Assembly (NCBI RefSeq): GCF_023168165.1
Contig: NZ_BQYJ01000001.1
Location: 186,001-250,000, forward strand
Length of the DNA: 64,000 bases
Origin: Niallia sp. NCCP-28
GTDB lineage: Bacteria > Bacillota > Bacilli > Bacillales > Cytobacillaceae
Direction: 5' to 3'
Part shown: positions 26,669 to 35,764 of the stretch, piece after piece
How positions within the stretch are numbered: the stretch's first letter is position 1
How the letters are laid out: every line of letters begins with the position of its first letter
The notes under the pieces: generated by a model
What the model saw: the letters and a program-made list of their open reading frames with translations, nothing else
What the model was told of the DNA's origin: nothing
Database searches by the model: none
Program-made: the position numbers and the translations under genes

Positions 26669-27724
26669 CTATTTCTTATTCTCTTTTTCCCAATGGCTAA
26701 CTTCTTTTTTTACAATCGGAGCTACTTCTTTTCCTAATAATTCGATCGCTTTCATTACATCAGCATGAGGCATTGTGCCAACTGGAACATGAAGCATAAA
26801 ACGAGTAATACCGACATTTTTGCGTAGATGAATAATTTTTTCTGCTACTTCCTTAACATCTCCTACATATAATGCTCCTTCTAATGTGCAGGCATTGTCA
26901 AAGGTGTCTCGAGTATATGGCCCCCATCCTCTTTCTTTTCCCAGCTGATTCATGACTTGCTGAGTTGGCCGGAAAAACTTATCTTTTGCCATTTGTGTTG
27001 TCTCTGCTACAAATCCATGGGAATGAGAGGCGACTGGCAAATCATCGGGATTATAACCTGCATGTTTAGCAGCTTTTTTATAAAGATCAACAAGGGGAGC
27101 AAATTGTCTAGGACTGCCGCCAATAATGGCTAAAACAAGAGGCAGACCTAATAAACCTGCACGAACAACTGATTCAGAGTTGCCGCCGCTGCCGATCCAT
27201 ACCGGCAATGGATTTTGCACTGGTCGAGGATAAACTCCTCGATTATGGATGGCTGGACGATACCCTCCTTTCCATGTTACTTTTTCTGATTCCCGCAGTT
27301 TTAATAAAAGTTCCAACTTCTCTTCAAATAGCTTATCATAGTCCGTTAACTCATATCCAAATAAAGGAAATGACTCAATAAAAGAACCTCTTCCCGCCAT
27401 AATTTCTGCCCGACCATTTGAAATGCCATCAAGTGTTGCAAAGTCTTGAAATACTCGAACCGGATCTGCTGATGACAGCACTGTAACAGCACTTGTCAAC
27501 CGGATTCGTTTAGTTTGGGGTGCTGCTGCTGCTAAAACTATTGCTGGAGAAGAAGCAGCAAAATCTTCCCGATGATGTTCGCCGACACCAAAAATATCTA
27601 ATCCTACTTGATCCGCAAGAATAATTTCTTCCACCACTTCCCGAAGCCGCTCAGCATGAGCAATCACTTTCCCTGTGTCCACATCTGGTGTGGTTTCTAC
27701 AAATGTGCTGATTCCTATTTCCAT
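26669..27724 (-). CDS. LLM-class flavin-dependent oxidoreductase
   Basis: 351 residues, bacterial luciferase-like TIM barrel using FMN or F420. Family marks: GIGEHHREDF-like motif (FGVGEHHREDFAASSPAIVL), VTVLSSADPVRVFQDFATLD, GRAEIMAGRGSF and PLPVWIGSGGNSESV. This branch resembles bacillar proteins annotated as LLM oxidoreductases of unknown substrate. Single gene, own terminator; no reductase partner nearby. Confidence 0.92.
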   Translation of the reverse strand: MEIGISTFVETTPDVDTGKVIAHAERLREVVEEIILADQVGLDIFGVGEHHREDFAASSPAIVLAAAAPQTKRIRLTSAVTVLSSADPVRVFQDFATLDGISNGRAEIMAGRGSFIESFPLFGYELTDYDKLFEEKLELLLKLRESEKVTWKGGYRPAIHNRGVYPRPVQNPLPVWIGSGGNSESVVRAGLLGLPLVLAIIGGSPRQFAPLVDLYKKAAKHAGYNPDDLPVASHSHGFVAETTQMAKDKFFRPTQQVMNQLGKERGWGPYTRDTFDNACTLEGALYVGDVKEVAEKIIHLRKNVGITRFMLHVPVGTMPHADVMKAIELLGKEVAPIVKKEVSHWEKENKK

Positions 27725-27762
27725 AAAACATCCTCCTGCTTATTTATTGAATCTGTGGATTT

Positions 27763-28011
27763 TCAACCTATGAACTGCTTCAAAACCTTTATATATTCAT
27801 TGTGCCAATTTTCCCATCTTTTCATCGAAAAATCCAGTTCTTTCCCTTTTAAAGCTTCCAATAACTCCAAATATTCATGCCAGTCTGCTAGAGCTTTTGC
27901 CATACGCTCATTTAGCTCTTTTAATTGCAAAAAAACAGCCTTCTTCTTCAGCAAGTTCGAAGCGAACTGAACTTTCTCCCCACCATAAGACTTCTCATTT
28001 CTCCTCATCAT
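27763..28011 (-). CDS. Small hypothetical helical protein
   Basis: About 82 residues; start uncertain (ATG at 28011 or 28008, neither with a good ribosome site). The frame is open further upstream into the neighbouring gene but without protein character. The C-terminal part is highly protein-like: FLQLKELNERMAKALADWHE, YLELLEALKGKELDF and SMKRWENWHNEYIKVLKQ, an amphipathic helical pattern. It could be translated from reinitiation after the oxidoreductase gene, which ends 74 bases upstream. Confidence 0.6.
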   Translation of the reverse strand: MMRRNEKSYGGEKVQFASNLLKKKAVFLQLKELNERMAKALADWHEYLELLEALKGKELDFSMKRWENWHNEYIKVLKQFIG

Positions 28012-28084
28012 TTTGTGACAGAATGCATCATAAAAAACTAATAAAACAGTGCATCGAAAGAAATGATGCACTGTTTGCCTGCTT

Positions 28085-29080
28085 CTATTTTTGATAATAA
28101 TCTGCAATCAACTGATCCATTACCCAATTTGTCCTTGCAGCAGTTTCTCCCGTACTGGAACTACCCCCTTTCCCTATTAATTCATCCACAATTTCTTGAA
28201 TCAAATACTTTTGAATATGGCGTGGATTTTTTATTGTCCATTGTTTCTGTCCTTTTGCTGTTGATAATGTAATAGAGCTATCGCCAAAAGTTGAAAAGGT
28301 TAGTTTTCCTTTGCTGCCGATAATTTCATTTTTATCCATATGGTCAAAAGCGGCAAAACACCATGTTCCCATTCCATGTATGCCTGATTCAAATAAATAC
28401 GTGCCTGTGACGATATCCTCTGCATCGTATGCACCATTTTGATTAGATGCAATTCCCTTTACTTCTTTAATAGGACCAAGCAAATAATCAAGAATATCCA
28501 GTGTATGGCTTGCAAGGTCAAGAAACAACCCTCCCCCAGCTATTTCTGGATTTACACGCCAAGGCTGTTCTTTAGGAGTTTGCACTTCATTGTCTGCTTT
28601 CTGGAAGTGCGTTGTCTGAACAAAACGAAGTTCACCAAGCACACCGCTTTCTATTATTTCTTTTATCTTTCGAAAACGCGGCAATGTGCGGCGATAATAG
28701 GCCACAAATAAAGAAACATCTCCTTTTTTGCAAATTTCTATCATCTCTAAACACTCTGTTGCAGTGCGGGCCATCGGCTTTTCTACATATACAGGCTTTC
28801 CTGCTTTTGCTGCTTTTATCGTATATTCATTATGTACGTTAGGAGGTGTTGCAATATAAATGGCATTAACCTCTGGATCATTAATTAATGCATCTGCATC
28901 ATCATACCATTTTTTGATTTGATGGCGCATTGCATAGTCTTTTGCAAGTTCTCCATTTCTTCTCATAACTGCTGCGATCTGTGAATTTTCTGCTTGCTGC
29001 AGGGCAGGTCCGCTTTTTACTTCAGTCACATCTCCACAGCCGATAATTCCCCAACGCACTTCTTTTAAGTATGATTTCAT
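28085..29080 (-). CDS. Gfo/Idh/MocA family NAD(P)-dependent oxidoreductase
   Basis: 331 residues from ATG at 29080 (AAGGAGG 8 bases upstream; an in-frame ATG 30 bases up has none). N-terminal Rossmann fold with WGIIGCGDV, then YIATPPNVHNEYTIKAAKAG and the family catalytic motif VEKPMARTA with Lys. The C-terminal half has GGGLFLDLASHTLDILDYLL with the conserved His-Asp pair. Acts on sugars or inositol-like polyols; the substrate is not readable. Single or bicistronic with the small gene behind it. Confidence 0.93.
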   Translation of the reverse strand: MKSYLKEVRWGIIGCGDVTEVKSGPALQQAENSQIAAVMRRNGELAKDYAMRHQIKKWYDDADALINDPEVNAIYIATPPNVHNEYTIKAAKAGKPVYVEKPMARTATECLEMIEICKKGDVSLFVAYYRRTLPRFRKIKEIIESGVLGELRFVQTTHFQKADNEVQTPKEQPWRVNPEIAGGGLFLDLASHTLDILDYLLGPIKEVKGIASNQNGAYDAEDIVTGTYLFESGIHGMGTWCFAAFDHMDKNEIIGSKGKLTFSTFGDSSITLSTAKGQKQWTIKNPRHIQKYLIQEIVDELIGKGGSSSTGETAARTNWVMDQLIADYYQK

Positions 29081-29136
29081 TTTTCCACCTCCTTTTATAT
29101 TATTCGGCATCCTATATAGAAACCCTTTTCAAAACA

Positions 29137-29172
29137 TATAAAAAGAACGATTCAAAAAGAATCGTTCTTTTT
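29137..29172 (-). terminator. Terminator of the truncated haemoglobin gene
   Basis: AAAAAGAACGATTC pairs with GAATCGTTCTTTTT (perfect 14-base arms, short loop), 15 bases after the haemoglobin stop codon and usable on both strands. Confidence 0.85.
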
Positions 29173-29186
29173 ATGAAAAGTAAACA

Positions 29187-29549
29187 TTATTTATATTGTA
29201 TGTCATCTCTTAAAGAAGCAACTTTTGTTAATGCAGTATCAATATCTGCTTCTTCCACCCCAAAATGTGCTAAAGCATCATGAAGATGTGTAGCAATTGC
29301 ATCAAAGTGGGCTGGCTGAATATTCATTCCTTTATGCGCTTTTTCCATTGATTTTCCTGCATACTGTTTTGGACCACCTAATGCAAAACTAATAAATTTC
29401 GTTTGATGGCCAATTTGTTTTTTCATATCTGTATTTTTGAAAAAATGGCTAACGGTATCATCTTTTAATACCAACTCATGGTAAAAATACTCCACTACTT
29501 TTTCAATACCTTTGTCTCCTCCAACTTTTTCATAAAGTGTTTGTTCCAT
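29187..29549 (-). CDS. Truncated haemoglobin, group I
   Basis: 120 residues, typical length for trHbN. LYEKVGGDKGIEKVVEYFYH (helices A-B with Tyr B10), HQTKFISFALGGPKQYAGKS, and the proximal His in KAHKGMNIQPAHFD. The glycine pair before helix E is present. Small heme protein for oxygen or nitric-oxide chemistry in the cytoplasm. Single gene with its own terminator. Confidence 0.94.
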   Translation of the reverse strand: MEQTLYEKVGGDKGIEKVVEYFYHELVLKDDTVSHFFKNTDMKKQIGHQTKFISFALGGPKQYAGKSMEKAHKGMNIQPAHFDAIATHLHDALAHFGVEEADIDTALTKVASLRDDIQYK

Positions 29550-29776
29550 TATCCAACTCTCCTTGTTTTATTATTTTATCTCCTTATCTTTTGCTCCTTT
29601 CTTTTTTTATATTCCATAAACAATAGATTTTTACTTATTTAACTAAACTGCATTCCATACAGCGATTTTTTTGGTTAATTTTTTCCATTTTAAATTAAAA
29701 GGTTTATACATCTTCTGCAAGTGTATATAGAGAGTAATCAATAGATTATCAATTTATTAACTTAAAGGAGGAATAA

Positions 29777-30013
29777 ATGATGAGCGTTTTACAAAAAATT
29801 TCATTGGTTCTTGTTATTATAGGAGCGGTGAACTGGGGGCTAGTAGGTTTCTTCCAATTTGATCTTATTGCTGCCATCTTTGGCGGTCAAGATGCTGCAT
29901 TATCCAGAATTATTTATGCTTTAGTCGGTATTGCTGGTCTTTTAAATCTATCTTTATTATTCACTTCTAAATCAGCAACTGAAACAAGAACTAGTGCAAG
30001 AATGAATCATTAA
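29777..30013 (+). CDS. DUF378 family small membrane protein (YuzA-like)
   Basis: 78 residues with two hydrophobic segments. Signature ISLVLVIIGAVNWGLVGFF followed by DLIAAIFGG and RIIYALVGIAGLLNL is diagnostic of DUF378. Strong site AAAGGAGGA; two adjacent ATG codons could serve. A hairpin terminator follows. Function unknown in the family. Confidence 0.93.
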   Translation: MMSVLQKISLVLVIIGAVNWGLVGFFQFDLIAAIFGGQDAALSRIIYALVGIAGLLNLSLLFTSKSATETRTSARMNH

Positions 30014-30018
30014 TTTAC

Positions 30019-30048
30019 AAAAGAGCTGGAACTAACCAGCTCTTTTTT
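30019..30048 (+). terminator. Terminator of the DUF378 gene
   Basis: AAAAGAGCTGG pairs with CCAGCTCTTTTTT, directly after the stop codon. Confidence 0.85.
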
Positions 30049-30145
30049 ATGCCTACTTTTCCATCATTCTTCTTTTTAATTTTTTTGTCGGAAAATACAA
30101 TTTGAAATATCTGGATATTTAATAGATTGATATAGTAATATAAAA

Positions 30146-30304
30146 ATAAAGTGAAACTTCAATCAGTAAGGGTTTTCTACGTCCCCACTGATTGTTAGTG
30201 GAACCAATCAGGCTTTTATGGGCAAGTTTCTACCCACCTTAGATTTCTCGTTTTCTCTTACAATCCCTTAGGTGGGGGACAAAAACCCGTTAGTGCGTGA
30301 TAAA
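30146..30304 (+). repeat. Dispersed repeat, copy R4 (near full length)
   Basis: Complete copy: ATAAAGTGAAACTTCAATCA, TCCCCACTGATTGTTAGTGG, CAGGCTTTTATGGGCAAG, CCCACCTTAGA with AGGTGGG, AAAACCCGTTAGTGCGTGAT and AAA. The end lies 13 bases before the ribosome binding site of the secreted-protein gene that follows. Confidence 0.88.
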
Positions 30305-30335
30305 TTCTTTATAACAAACTATTGGAGGGGATTTT

Positions 30336-31466
30336 GTGCGTAAAAATAATATTTTTTCTTGTATCTCTATTGGGCTCATTTCGTTAGCTTTATTTGCATC
30401 TTCAGCTACAGCAAAAGAAAACACTGATACATTATCTAGTCTAGTTATAGAAAACCCAGAAAAAAAACCACTTACATCTATAATTACCAATTCTTCTACA
30501 TTTAAGCAACTGGCAAAAGAAATGCAATCTTCTCCCAAAAAAACTAATAACATAGGAAAAATCAGCACAAGTTCCAATGACTACATACTGGAAAAAGAAC
30601 CAAATAATGATTTTCCTTACGCCAACACTACATCCTATGACAAAACAACTTTTGGCCAATTGCTTCCGTACGGAGATATTGATTTTCATAAAGTGGTAGT
30701 GCCAAAAGATGGAGTATTATTAGTCGGCGGTGCTTCTTATTCCTATTCTATTGATCTGCAGTTCGTTGCCGTGCAAAAAGATTTTGTAAATAGCAATAAG
30801 CTAGTATACATAGGATATGATTATAATGATGGAGTAGAAGTTCAAGGCTATCAAGCAAAAGCAGGAACCTATTATATAGGAGTTATAGATGGAGACTATG
30901 AATATGATTATGATGATAACACAGAAAACGACTTTTACGGCATAGCTCCCGCCTTTTTCGATAACGTTGCACCAGCCAAACCTAAAGTAAATAAGGTAGA
31001 TAATAATGATAAAGTGGTTACAGGGAAAGCAGAAGCTAATTCTACTGTAACTGTCAAAGTCGGCAGCAAAAAAATCGGATCTGCAAAAACAACTTCAAAA
31101 GGAGCATTTACTGCCAAAATAGCTGTTCAAAAAGCAGGAATAAAAATTTCTGCTTCTGCTAAAGATTCATCTGGAAATGTTAGTGGAACTGCAACAGTTA
31201 CCGTTATGGATGTTGTTCCTCCAAATAAACCAACTATAAATAAAGTAGACAGCAATGATAAAGTGGTTACAGGAAAAGCGGAAGCCGGTTCTGCGGTAAC
31301 AGTTAAAGCTGGCAGCAAAACGCTCGGGTCTAATAAAGCTTCCTCAAAAGGAAACTATTCAGTAAAAATAAAAGCACAAAAAAAAGGCACGGTTCTTACT
31401 GTTACCGCTAAAGATAAAGCAGGAAATGTTAGCAGCAAAGCAACAAAAACGGTAGTGAAACCATAA
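30336..31466 (+). CDS. Secreted protein with PPC-like domain and two Ig-like repeats
   Basis: 376 residues, GTG start with GGAGGGG 5 bases upstream. Signal peptide (residues 1-27, SSATAKE at the cut). Residues about 90-210 begin KEPNNDFPYANTT and match the pre-peptidase C-terminal type beta-sandwich. Two tandem Ig-like repeats of about 84 residues follow, each starting KPx(I/V)NKVDxNDKVVTGKAE and ending in a GNVS turn; they are of the bacterial Ig (Big_6-like) type. No LPXTG or anchor is seen, so it is released or held by charge. The role in adhesion or matrix is inferred. Repeat R4 sits directly in front. Confidence 0.85.
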   Translation: MRKNNIFSCISIGLISLALFASSATAKENTDTLSSLVIENPEKKPLTSIITNSSTFKQLAKEMQSSPKKTNNIGKISTSSNDYILEKEPNNDFPYANTTSYDKTTFGQLLPYGDIDFHKVVVPKDGVLLVGGASYSYSIDLQFVAVQKDFVNSNKLVYIGYDYNDGVEVQGYQAKAGTYYIGVIDGDYEYDYDDNTENDFYGIAPAFFDNVAPAKPKVNKVDNNDKVVTGKAEANSTVTVKVGSKKIGSAKTTSKGAFTAKIAVQKAGIKISASAKDSSGNVSGTATVTVMDVVPPNKPTINKVDSNDKVVTGKAEAGSAVTVKAGSKTLGSNKASSKGNYSVKIKAQKKGTVLTVTAKDKAGNVSSKATKTVVKP

Positions 31467-31484
31467 ACACCACTATTTCCCAGC

Positions 31485-31520
31485 AAAAAGAACCTCTATC
31501 ACCAAATGGAGGTTCTTTTG
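31485..31520 (+). terminator. Terminator between secreted-protein gene and serA (convergent)
   Basis: AAAAAGAACCTC pairs with GAGGTTCTTTT; works in both directions between the two converging genes. Confidence 0.85.
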
Positions 31521-31543
31521 CTAGGCACCTTAGTATCAACTCT

Positions 31544-32743
31544 TTAGATAAGACGTGTTGATACAACGCCTTCGATTTGAGCAATTTTGTCATATAAAGC
31601 TGGCAAAATATCGCCATTTACTTCATTATCTATATCAATCATTGTATAAGCGTATTCTCCTCTGCTTCTGTTTACCATATCAGCGATATTCAAGTTTAAA
31701 CTAGAGATTGCCAATGTCATTTGCCCTACCATATTAGGGACATTTTTATGGAATGCCGCAACACGTTGTTTTCCTGTATATGGAAGGTATACTCCTGGGA
31801 AGTTGACAGAGTTTTTGATATTGCCAGTTTCTAAGAAATCCTTCACTTGACGAGCAGCCATAATCGCACAGTTCTCTTCAGATTCAGCTGTAGAAGCTCC
31901 AAGGTGAGGAACTGGAATCATATTTTTCATGTTCAACACTTTTTCATTTGGGAAATCTGTAATATATCTGCCTACTTTTCCATTTTCAAGGGCTTGCTCC
32001 ATATCTGTTTCGTTTACAAGTTCTCCGCGAGAGAAATTAAGAATTTGAACACCTGGTTTCATAATGCTGAAAGTGCCTTGGTTAAACATTCCTTTTGTAT
32101 CATTTGTTAAAGGAACATGCACCGTAATATAATCAGCATTTGCAAACAATTCTTCAATTGTCATTGCCCGCTGCACATTTCGAGATAAATTCCATGCTGT
32201 ATCAATAGAAATAAATGGATCAAAACCAATTACGTCCATGTCTAAGTCCAATGCATTATTTGCTACAAGTGCTCCAATTGCACCTAAACCAATAACACCC
32301 AATGTTTTTCCTTTGATTTCATTGCCGACAAATTGTTTTTTTCCTGCTTCAACAAGCTTAGGAATTTGATCTCCTTCATTTACCAATGTTTTTGCCCAAG
32401 CTACTCCATCAAAAAGATTTCGAGATGAAGCCATCAAGCATGTTAATACCATCTCTTTTACTGCATTTGCATTTGCTCCAGGTGTATTAAATACAACAAT
32501 TCCTTGTTCTGTGCATTTCTCAACAGGAATATTATTAACACCCGCACCGGCACGTGCAATTGCTTTTAAATCATTGCCAAGTGCAGTTTGATGCATGTTA
32601 AAGCTGCGAACAACAATAGCATCTGGATTGTCGCTGTCATTATCAATAACATAGTTCTCTTTATTGAATACCTTCAAACCATTTTCTGCAATGTTATTTA
32701 ATGTTTTAATTGTTTTCATTTTATTTAGTAGCTTTGTGCTCAT
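31544..32743 (-). CDS. serA: D-3-phosphoglycerate dehydrogenase
   Basis: 399 residues, the short form with one C-terminal ACT domain. NAD fold with GVIGLGAIGALVANNAL, substrate-binding GAGVNNIPV, catalytic FSRGELVNE (Arg) and HLGASTAES (His-Glu pair). The ACT part (residues about 325-399) ends GEYAYTMIDIDNEVNGDILP. First step of serine synthesis from 3-phosphoglycerate. The first ATG (32743) has AGAGGAG upstream; MKTIKTLNNI eight codons later is the usual family start. A ZTP-type riboswitch with its own terminator lies in the 5' leader. Confidence 0.95.
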   Translation of the reverse strand: MSTKLLNKMKTIKTLNNIAENGLKVFNKENYVIDNDSDNPDAIVVRSFNMHQTALGNDLKAIARAGAGVNNIPVEKCTEQGIVVFNTPGANANAVKEMVLTCLMASSRNLFDGVAWAKTLVNEGDQIPKLVEAGKKQFVGNEIKGKTLGVIGLGAIGALVANNALDLDMDVIGFDPFISIDTAWNLSRNVQRAMTIEELFANADYITVHVPLTNDTKGMFNQGTFSIMKPGVQILNFSRGELVNETDMEQALENGKVGRYITDFPNEKVLNMKNMIPVPHLGASTAESEENCAIMAARQVKDFLETGNIKNSVNFPGVYLPYTGKQRVAAFHKNVPNMVGQMTLAISSLNLNIADMVNRSRGEYAYTMIDIDNEVNGDILPALYDKIAQIEGVVSTRLI

Positions 32744-32877
32744 GTTTTATTGCTCCTCTTTATTAAAATTAATTAAATTTCACTAACTTAATCGGCATCT
32801 TAATCTACAATAATAATTTTCGCAATTTTCCAAATATAAAGAATCAAATAGCCTTAAATCTCCCCTCCTATTAAACA

Positions 32878-32985
32878 GAAAGAGGCAAGGGAGATTCCCT
32901 TACCTCTGCCCAGGCGAACGGCTACGACACTGTATGCTCCCTCACGGTTCTCCGTGCTTCGCCAGTTACATACAGCCTTTTGAAT
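32878..32985 (-). ncRNA. ZTP (pfl-type) riboswitch with terminator upstream of serA
   Basis: On the minus strand the leader carries the two conserved ZTP blocks: GTAACTGGCGAA in the 5' part and CCGTTCGCCTGGGCA in the 3' part, with a CACGG/CCGTG hairpin and GGGAGCATAC between them. Immediately behind GGGCAG comes a terminator stem, AGAGGTAAGGGA with TCCCTTGCCTCT, then TTCTGTTT. A second copy of the same motif precedes folD. Binding of ZTP/ZMP, a signal of folate shortage, would favour expression of serine/one-carbon genes. Confidence 0.85.
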
Positions 32986-32991
32986 GACTTC

Positions 32992-33020
32992 ATGTTATCA
33001 AATTTTTCTGCATTCTTCAA
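32992..33020 (-). promoter_or_regulatory. Promoter of the serA leader
   Basis: Minus strand -35 TTGAAG (33015-33020), 17-base spacer, -10 TAACAT (32992-32997). The start point would fall just upstream of the riboswitch. Confidence 0.6.
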
Positions 33021-33080
33021 CCACTATTTTTTGAATTTAATGTGAAAATACTATTTGCAAAAATTTTTATCCTAAATTTA

Positions 33081-33096
33081 TTTGCTTAAAGAAACT
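33081..33096 (+). promoter_or_regulatory. Possible MntR box upstream of the cation efflux gene
   Basis: TTTGCTTAAAGAAACT shares the TTTGC...GAAAC ends of MntR boxes but is one base shorter between them. Placed about 110 bases before the start codon. Weak on its own. Confidence 0.3.
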
Positions 33097-33204
33097 TTTT
33101 TTCCTGCATAATAATTGTATAGTCAAAGGAAAAAAGGTTGCTGTAGACCCATCTCAACTTATCCTGCTATGATGGACAAAGAGGATGAAGACGGAGGACA
33201 AGAT

Positions 33205-34074
33205 ATGGAGCAAAAAAAATACAATGATTTAAAATTGGGCGAAAAGGGAGCCATTATCAGCATCATTGCCTACATATGTTTATCTTCTTTGAAATATTTA
33301 ATTGGCATAACAACAAATTCAGATGCGCTAAAAGCAGATGGATTAAATAATGCTACAGATATTGTTGCATCACTTGCTGTCTTAATCGGTTTAAAAATAT
33401 CACAAAAACCAGCGGATGCGGATCATCGTTATGGCCACTGGAAATCAGAAACAGTCGCATCCATGATCGCTTCTTTTATTATGATGGCAGTTGGCCTACA
33501 AGTTTTATATGAGGCAATCATTTCCGTATGGGAGGGGAAATCAGAATCTCCAGATGCCCTTGCAGCAGCAGTCGGTTTATTCTGCGCTGTTATTATGTAT
33601 TTTGTCTATCGCTACAATAAAAAATTAGCCACAAAAATTAATAGCCAATCTGTTATGGCTGCTGCAAAAGACAATCTCTCCGATGCTTGGGTTAGTATTG
33701 GCACAGCAATCGGGATTATTGGAGCACAATTTCAGCTTCCTTGGCTCGATCCTTTTGCTGCTGCAATTGTTGGCTTCCTTATTTGCAGAACCGCATGGGA
33801 AATATTCCGTGATGCTTCTCATTATTTAACAGATGGTTTTGATGAGGATTTAATAAAAGAATACAAAACAACTATTCTAAATACCTTTGGAGTAAAAGGA
33901 GTAAAAGATATTCGAGCAAGAAACTATGGCAACAATACCGTTGTAGATATTGTTATCCTTGTTAATTCCACTTTAGAACTGCGCGATGCCCATGATATTT
34001 CCACAAAAGTAGAAAATATTTTAATAGAAAAACATGATGTGTATGAAGTCCATGTGCATGTGGAGCCAAATTAG
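33205..34074 (+). CDS. Cation diffusion facilitator, manganese-efflux type (MneP/MneS-like)
   Basis: 289 residues from ATG at 33205 (GGAGGA 7 bases upstream; the frame is open further up without a site). Six membrane segments. Membrane metal-site motifs read DGLNN (segment 2) and DNLSD (segment 5); the Asp-xxx-Asp form without His is typical of Mn(II)-type rather than Zn-type transporters. The C-terminal cytoplasmic domain ends VYEVHVHVEPN. Exports metal in exchange for protons. A sequence resembling an MntR box (TTTGCTTAAAGAAAC, 33081-33095) lies in the promoter region, as expected for MntR-activated efflux in Bacillus. Confidence 0.88.
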   Translation: MEQKKYNDLKLGEKGAIISIIAYICLSSLKYLIGITTNSDALKADGLNNATDIVASLAVLIGLKISQKPADADHRYGHWKSETVASMIASFIMMAVGLQVLYEAIISVWEGKSESPDALAAAVGLFCAVIMYFVYRYNKKLATKINSQSVMAAAKDNLSDAWVSIGTAIGIIGAQFQLPWLDPFAAAIVGFLICRTAWEIFRDASHYLTDGFDEDLIKEYKTTILNTFGVKGVKDIRARNYGNNTVVDIVILVNSTLELRDAHDISTKVENILIEKHDVYEVHVHVEPN

Positions 34075-34146
34075 CAGCAAACAGCCACTAGATGATGACC
34101 TAAGATTTAAGCACAGCTATCATATCAGCCATGCTTAAGTCTTAAG

Positions 34147-34457
34147 TTTCATAAGTGCTCCTGCTAAAAAAATTCTTACTAAATGGGGAATGCTCCTACC
34201 TAAAAACAACAACTTTTTTCTTATATAAAAAAGGCGGAAATTTATTAACTCTAGCACAATTTTCTATTAAAAAAGCAGCAAATAAAAACAATATAAAAGA
34301 AAAAGACTTCCATGAATTATATTTTTCATAAATGATGCTTAAATTGCTATAATAAAAGGTTAGCTGGAAGCATCATTGATTATATAAATAATTCCTAAAA
34401 AGGCGAGTATCGATAAAAGCTTTTCTTTTTTGATTATTAAAATAAAGAAAACAACCA
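34147..34457. other. Intergenic stretch, no gene recognised
   Basis: About 310 bases between the efflux gene and the MFS gene. An imperfect inverted repeat (CTAAGATTTAAGCA with TGCTTAAGTCTTAAG, 34100-34146) just before it may end transcription of the efflux gene. Nothing else is supported. Confidence 0.5.
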
Positions 34458-34490
34458 TAAAAAAACAGATAAGCGCTAAATCAGCTTATC
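34458..34490 (-). terminator. Terminator of the MFS gene
   Basis: Minus strand GATAAGC pairs with GCTTATC, followed by TGTTTTTTT, 20 bases after the stop codon. Confidence 0.8.
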
Positions 34491-34510
34491 CATTTTTTAC
34501 AAATTATAAA

Positions 34511-35764
34511 TTAATCCCCTTCTTTCCCAGCCGGCTTTCCTGCTTCAAGCAGCACTTTGCTTCCAATTAAAAAGAAGCTTTGCATAAATAATAAAATGCC
34601 TGTAAATATAAGGAGCCATTCTATTCTGATAACATCGGCAATTGGTCCAAATACAAGCATTCCTAGCGGCATCATCGAAGTAGAAATCATTCCTAAAACA
34701 CCAAATACTCTTCCAAGAAAATCCGGCTCTACTTTTTCCTGCAATAAAACATTTGCTGGAGTATTAAAGATAGGCATCGCAATACCGACAATCCCCATGA
34801 ACACTAAATAAATCCAAAAAACAGGAATAACTCCAAGGGCAAATGTAGAAAGTCCCATAATCAGACTAGAAAGGGTCATCGTATAGGTCTTATTTTTAAA
34901 CCCTCCCCAAGAAGCTATGATTATTCCACCAAGCATCATACCAATTGCGAATATAATTTCAATTGCTGTTAACCGCCAAACATCATTGCCGAAACTCCGA
35001 GTTACTTGAAGTGGAGTTAAAAAGGCAACAGGTGCAGCCAAAATAAAGAAAAAAGTAAAAAACAAAAAAAACTTTTTGATAAAATCATGATTTTTAATAT
35101 ACATAAATCCTTGTTTTAAATCATCATAATAACTGGTAGATGATTGTTCTATCGCTTTATCATGCGAAGGGATAGGCAAAAACAACCATAAAGTCAAAAC
35201 AGCAATGGCTGCTGTTACAACATCAATAAAGAAAATAAATTTAAGTGAGCTGAAGGTAAGCAAAGCGCCACTAACCATCGGGGCAACAAGCATCACAAAT
35301 GCTTGAATGCTTCCATTTGTTCCATTAACCTTCATCAATTTATCTTCTGGCACCAGCTGAGGCAAAATCGCTCCAACCGCTGGTGTTTGAACACCCGTTC
35401 CTAATGCCCTAACTGCTGAGATGACAAACAGCAGCCAAATTTCGTCATATCCTAAAAGATAAAGAATAGCAAGAATCAGTGTAGAAAGGGCAATCACAGA
35501 ATCAGATAACATGATGAGAAGTTTTCTATTATAGCGATCAGCCCAGACTCCCGCAAATGGAGAAAGAAAAAAAGTTGGAACAAAACCGCAAATAATTGCG
35601 ATGGTCATCATCACTCCTGACTGTGTATTTAATGTTATATTCCACATAATTGCATATTGGACAATGGATGAGCCAAATAAGGATATTGTTTGACTTGTTA
35701 GAAAAAGGACAATATTCCGCCTCCAATTATCTAATTTTTGCTCATTTATTTGTGTCAATTTCAA
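34511..35764 (-). CDS. MFS exporter, macrolide-efflux (Mef) type
   Basis: 417 residues, twelve membrane segments. The loop between segments 2 and 3 reads GVWADRYNRKLLIMLSD, the MFS signature of the drug-efflux branch with NxRxx; PQLVPEDKLMKVNGTNGSIQ in the middle and VLLQEKVEPDFLGRVFGV late are typical of Mef/YfmO-like proteins. Probably exports drugs or metabolites by proton exchange. Substrate unknown. Single gene with terminator. Confidence 0.9.
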   Translation of the reverse strand: MKLTQINEQKLDNWRRNIVLFLTSQTISLFGSSIVQYAIMWNITLNTQSGVMMTIAIICGFVPTFFLSPFAGVWADRYNRKLLIMLSDSVIALSTLILAILYLLGYDEIWLLFVISAVRALGTGVQTPAVGAILPQLVPEDKLMKVNGTNGSIQAFVMLVAPMVSGALLTFSSLKFIFFIDVVTAAIAVLTLWLFLPIPSHDKAIEQSSTSYYDDLKQGFMYIKNHDFIKKFFLFFTFFFILAAPVAFLTPLQVTRSFGNDVWRLTAIEIIFAIGMMLGGIIIASWGGFKNKTYTMTLSSLIMGLSTFALGVIPVFWIYLVFMGIVGIAMPIFNTPANVLLQEKVEPDFLGRVFGVLGMISTSMMPLGMLVFGPIADVIRIEWLLIFTGILLFMQSFFLIGSKVLLEAGKPAGKEGD

